Source: Cytophaga sp051961495 | GTDB lineage: Bacteria > Bacteroidota > Bacteroidia > Cytophagales > Cytophagaceae | Reading direction: 5' to 3' | Assembly: GCF_051961495.1 (NCBI RefSeq) | Contig: NZ_JBQCDF010000207.1 | Location: 1-64,000, forward strand | Length of the DNA: 64,000 nt | Shown here: piece by piece, positions 60,824-64,000 of the stretch | Numbering within the stretch: the stretch's first letter is position 1 | Layout: every line of letters begins with the position of its first letter | Notes under the pieces: model-generated | The model's database searches: none | Seen by the model: the letters and a program-made list of their open reading frames with translations, nothing else | Told to the model about the DNA's origin: nothing | Translations under genes and position numbers: made by a program

Positions 60824-61828
60824 TTACATCGCGCTTGGGATCTGCTCTAATTTTAATGCTTCTTCACCATTTTTAAATGATTTCCGAGGCTTTAAGTTCA
60901 GTACCTGGAACATCTCTTTATCGGCATTTACTTCCGGATTTGGAGTTGTAAGCAAGGTATCACCAGCGAAGATCGAATTGGCACCAGCTAAGAAACACAA
61001 TGCCTGCTCTTCTGTGCTCATACGTATGCGGCCTGCAGATAAACGCACCATTGCTTTAGGCATCACAATACGTGCCGTAGCGATCATACGTACCATTTCC
61101 CAGATAGAAACACGTGGCTGGTCTTCCAGCGGTGTTCCTTCCACAGGTACCAATGCATTTACTGGTACCGATTCAGGATGTTGTTCCATTGTTGCCAGTG
61201 TGTGCAACATGCCAACACGGTCGCCATGACTTTCACCCATACCAATGATACCACCTGAGCAAACAGAAATCTTTGCTTTACGCACATGGTTTAATGTATC
61301 CAGACGATCGTCGTATGTTCTTGTAGAAATAATTTTGTCGTAATGCTCTTCGCTTGTATCCAGGTTGTGATTGTATGCATACAAACCAGCATCTTTCAGC
61401 TTTTCAGCCTGTTCAGGTGTTAACATACCAAGCGTACAGCAAACTTCCATACCCATTGTGCTCACACCTTTCACCATGTCAAGTACTTTATCAAAATCCC
61501 TGTTGTCACGAACCTCTCTCCATGCAGCACCCATGCAGAAACGTGTACTTCCCGATTCTTTTGCTTTCAAAGCAGAATTCAAAACTTCCTGCACTTCCAT
61601 CAGCTTTTCTACCTTTACACCAGTATGGTAACGGGCAGCCTGCGGGCAATAAGAACAATCTTCAGGACAACCGCCTGTTTTAATTGATAATAAGGTACAA
61701 ACCTGTACTTCCTGAGGATCATGAAATTCACGGTGCACAGTAGCACCACGATACATTAAATCCAATATTGGGCTATTATAGATTTCTGAAATCTCTTCTT
61801 TTGTCCAGTTATTGCGAATTTCTGTCAT
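60824..61828 (-). CDS. bioB: Biotin synthase
   Basis: A 334-residue radical SAM enzyme that inserts sulfur into dethiobiotin. The SAM cluster cysteines are Cys54, Cys58 and Cys61 in TGGCPEDCSYCPQAARYHTG. YNHNLDTSEEHYDKI and SVCSGGIIGMGES are family motifs for SAM and the auxiliary [2Fe-2S] cluster. Length is normal. Other biotin genes are not in the window. A promoter element lies 22 bases upstream of the start. Confidence 0.97.
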   Translation of the reverse strand: MTEIRNNWTKEEISEIYNSPILDLMYRGATVHREFHDPQEVQVCTLLSIKTGGCPEDCSYCPQAARYHTGVKVEKLMEVQEVLNSALKAKESGSTRFCMGAAWREVRDNRDFDKVLDMVKGVSTMGMEVCCTLGMLTPEQAEKLKDAGLYAYNHNLDTSEEHYDKIISTRTYDDRLDTLNHVRKAKISVCSGGIIGMGESHGDRVGMLHTLATMEQHPESVPVNALVPVEGTPLEDQPRVSIWEMVRMIATARIVMPKAMVRLSAGRIRMSTEEQALCFLAGANSIFAGDTLLTTPNPEVNADKEMFQVLNLKPRKSFKNGEEALKLEQIPSAM

Positions 61829-61849
61829 TCCTTATGCTTAAGATATCTG

Positions 61850-61857
61850 CAAATATA
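61850..61857 (-). promoter_or_regulatory. Putative -7 element (TATATTTG) of bioB
   Basis: The minus strand reads TATATTTG, an exact TAnnTTTG match, 21 bases before the bioB start codon. No BirA-type operator was recognised. Confidence 0.5.
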
Positions 61858-61942
61858 CACATTATTGCTTGTTGTAAGCACTTTTATTGGCCTTCCAAAA
61901 GCTAAGTATTTAATAGTGAATGAATAATATTTACAGTTCAAT

Positions 61943-63691
61943 TTATTTAATTTCCATGAAGTAAGGGATTCTTGCCTGAACACCCTGATATTTAGGCAAA
62001 GACTGCAGCGTTTTAAAATGCGCATAGAAGGCTCCGAATGTTTTCATCTGAGTTTCTTCCTCACCTGTTATAGAATTAAAGAATTCGATCCATTCCTGAT
62101 TTTTCTGCTCCGGATAGTAAGTAACATCGTCTGCAGAAACAGCTGCTGCTTTTGACGCAATCTCAATAGCCTTATCCATGCCACCGAATACATCAACCAG
62201 ATGAATACCCAACGCATCTTTGCCGGCCCATACCCTGCCTGATGCATGTGTTTCGATTTCTTCAGCAGTTGTATGTCTGCCTTCCGCAGCTTTACGAATA
62301 AATGTTTCATAAATGGAATTTACTTCATTCTGAATAATCATGCGTTCTGCGTCTGTAACCGGTCTTGTAAGCGAACCAATATCAGAATACAAACCTGTTT
62401 TTTCGCGATCAGTACTGATTCCCAATTTATCATTCAGCAATTCTTCTGTATTCATTAATAAACCGAATACACCGATCGACCCTGTAATGGTTGCGGGAGA
62501 AGCAACGATAGTATCGCAGGCCATGGCGATATAATAACCTCCTGATGCTGCCACTTCACCCATGGAAGCAATTACAGGTTTTACCTGACGGGTCAATACA
62601 ATTTCTCTCCAGATTACGTCTGAAGCAAGTGCACTGCCTCCGGGTGAGTTTACACGAAGCACAACAGCTTTCACATCTTTATCTTCACGTAATTTGCGCA
62701 GCTCTTCGCACAAACTTTCTGAGCCGATAGTTTCGCTATCCCCCTTACCTGATTGAATTTCACCATTAGCAAACAATACAGCTATGTGAGGTTTATCTGT
62801 TGCAGGCTTTTTTTCCGGAGCCAATTTTTCAAGTTTCTTATAGGAGACAAATGAAATTTCCTGGTCTGCATCCAGCTTCAGCCGTGTTCTTACAGAAGCA
62901 AGCATAGAATCATAATATGCCACATGCGTGATCAATCCAAAGGCCTTTGCATCTGTTGCATTCCGAACCAGCATGGAATCAGAAATATTCTTCAATGTTT
63001 CAACGGGAATTTTTCTGGACACAGAAATATCTTCAAGCATAACACTGTACAAAGAATTGATATATAATTTAATCTGTTCGCGGTCTTCGCTGCTCATGTG
63101 GTCATTGATCAACGGCTCAATGGCACTTTTAAATTTCCCTACCCGGAACACTTCAGTCTTTACGCCAACCTTACTCAAGAGATTTTTAAAATACAGTGTA
63201 TTCACGCCAATGCCATTAAACTCAAGCATACCGGATTCTGGCAGGTAGATTTCATCGGCTACGGAAGCCAGGTAGTAAGCAGCTTCTGGGTATACTTCCC
63301 CATATGCATAAATAAACTTGCCCGTTTTCTTAAAGGCAACAAGTTCATCACGCAGTTCTTTCCATGAAGCAATACCTGCGCTGGCAAATTTCATTTCAAG
63401 AACAATCCCTTTTATTTTATCATTTGCGGCAGCTTCCTTAATGGCTTTCTTCACCTGCAGCAAACCAATTTTGGAAGATCCCCGGGGATCAAAAATTCCT
63501 GCAAATAGTTTATCAGATTCACGTTCGATAATCTGGTTATCCAGTGTGATCTTCAATACAGAGGACTCTTTCAGTACAACAGATGAATCTTCTTTGCCTG
63601 ACGATAACGTAACAAGAAGAATGATGATACCGATTATAGTAAACAATAAAAAGCCAACAATGACTGCCAGCACCTGTTTGATAAAATTCAT
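61943..63691 (-). CDS. sppA: Signal peptide peptidase SppA (67K type)
   Basis: A 582-residue membrane-anchored serine protease that digests cleaved signal peptides. One helix at about 5-27 anchors it. The two tandem halves contribute to the active site: Lys188 in GKFKSAIEP in the first half and Ser383 in GEVAASGGYYIAMAC in the second, the Ser/Lys dyad of the family. Length is close to the E. coli form (618). It has its own promoter element. Confidence 0.96.
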   Translation of the reverse strand: MNFIKQVLAVIVGFLLFTIIGIIILLVTLSSGKEDSSVVLKESSVLKITLDNQIIERESDKLFAGIFDPRGSSKIGLLQVKKAIKEAAANDKIKGIVLEMKFASAGIASWKELRDELVAFKKTGKFIYAYGEVYPEAAYYLASVADEIYLPESGMLEFNGIGVNTLYFKNLLSKVGVKTEVFRVGKFKSAIEPLINDHMSSEDREQIKLYINSLYSVMLEDISVSRKIPVETLKNISDSMLVRNATDAKAFGLITHVAYYDSMLASVRTRLKLDADQEISFVSYKKLEKLAPEKKPATDKPHIAVLFANGEIQSGKGDSETIGSESLCEELRKLREDKDVKAVVLRVNSPGGSALASDVIWREIVLTRQVKPVIASMGEVAASGGYYIAMACDTIVASPATITGSIGVFGLLMNTEELLNDKLGISTDREKTGLYSDIGSLTRPVTDAERMIIQNEVNSIYETFIRKAAEGRHTTAEEIETHASGRVWAGKDALGIHLVDVFGGMDKAIEIASKAAAVSADDVTYYPEQKNQEWIEFFNSITGEEETQMKTFGAFYAHFKTLQSLPKYQGVQARIPYFMEIK

Positions 63692-63714
63692 AGAACTTAG
63701 ATGGTTATATAGAT

Positions 63715-63722
63715 CAAATATA
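63715..63722 (-). promoter_or_regulatory. Putative -7 element (TATATTTG) of sppA
   Basis: The minus strand reads TATATTTG, an exact TAnnTTTG match, 23 bases before the sppA start codon. Confidence 0.5.
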
Positions 63723-63870
63723 CAAAACTTGGGTTTAGGAAACGCCGGCGTTCAACGATATTTTGAATATCAATGCTCCTCTATATTAAGTCGTACATAG
63801 GTTGGAATTATTGTACAACATTGAACGAATACTATTCCGAAATATTAAAAATGGCACCTCAACATTATGT

Positions 63871-63878
63871 ATCTTTGC
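63871..63878 (+). promoter_or_regulatory. Putative -7 element (TATCTTTG) of folK
   Basis: TATCTTTG is an exact TAnnTTTG match and lies only 7 bases before the ATG at 63886, so the transcript would have almost no leader. Confidence 0.45.
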
Positions 63879-63885
63879 TGAAACA

Positions 63886-64000
63886 TGAACAATCAGGAAT
63901 TACATACACTGGTGCTGCTGCTTGGAAGTAACCTGGGAAACAGGAGATCTCTTCTGGCACAGGCAGCAGAAAAAATCAATGCACAGCTTGGCAGCATTTC
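63886..64000 (+). CDS. folK: HPPK, folate pathway pyrophosphokinase (partial, cut by window end)
   Basis: Only the first 38 codons are visible. The sequence LHTLVLLLGSNLGNRRSLLA is the N-terminal signature of 6-hydroxymethyl-7,8-dihydropterin pyrophosphokinase, which activates the pterin for dihydropteroate synthesis. The gene continues beyond the window. It is divergent from sppA. Confidence 0.85.

Overview
The window looks like a chromosomal segment of an aerobic gliding bacterium of the Bacteroidota, most likely a Cytophaga-type organism; naming Cytophaga hutchinsonii or a close relative is inference from gene style only. Supporting signs are two secreted proteins with type IX secretion C-terminal sorting domains, DUF6089 and PorV/PorQ-like outer membrane proteins, an OmpA protein with thrombospondin type 3 repeats, an unusually long NusB, a small RRM protein with a glycine-rich tail, an S46 dipeptidyl-peptidase, and promoters of the Bacteroidota form TAnnTTTG. 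No rRNA, tRNA or CRISPR array was seen.

Layout. Bases 1-1900 are an accessory patch: a decayed REP-associated transposase (RAYT) flanked by inverted REP-like doublets, a cluster of small palindromes, a 119-bp direct duplication and an 11-nt periodic tract, with one AT-rich orphan gene between REP copies. From 1900 to 13800 come sucD, a DUF6089 protein, rarA, a DMT exporter, an RNA-binding protein, an overlapping small ORF/nucleotidyltransferase pair, a DinB protein, a rhomboid protease with a lipoprotein, and a convergent esterase/alpha-amylase block. From 13900 to 33000 lie an LRR protein, galE, small metabolic genes, menC with an ABC ATPase, nadE, sua5, lgt-yidD, acs, a BamA-like protein, an S46 peptidase, a response regulator and an HTH regulator.

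From 33200 to 47200 are a BI-1 family protein, valS, an OmpA/TSP3 protein, a large secreted protein, ald, tsaE, coaE, and a run of co-oriented genes (nusB, a YtxH protein, a degenerate isopropylmalate-dehydrogenase-like protein, a DUF1573 lipoprotein, yajC, a YbbR protein, coaE, tsaE, ald) typical in part of conserved Bacteroidota gene order. From 47400 to the end are an ABC exporter, two decayed small ORFs, a GNAT enzyme, two MORN/YwqK repeat proteins in tandem, a PorQ-like/helix-hairpin-helix outer membrane pair, a DnaJ protein, a radical SAM protein, a secreted beta-helix protein, bioB, sppA and the start of folK.

The most unusual non-coding signal is a set of intergenic tracts with strict 7-nt periodicity. 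The unit sequence differs between loci (GAATTAT, GTGTAAA, GTCAGTA, AGTACCA, AAATTCC and others), but the architecture is the same: three to five degenerate heptamers, usually facing an inverted copy 3 to about 110 bases away. Seven or more loci in 64 kb show it. Other points worth following are the RAYT/REP unit, the small-ORF/nucleotidyltransferase pair and the apparent pseudoenzyme between YtxH and DUF1573 genes.
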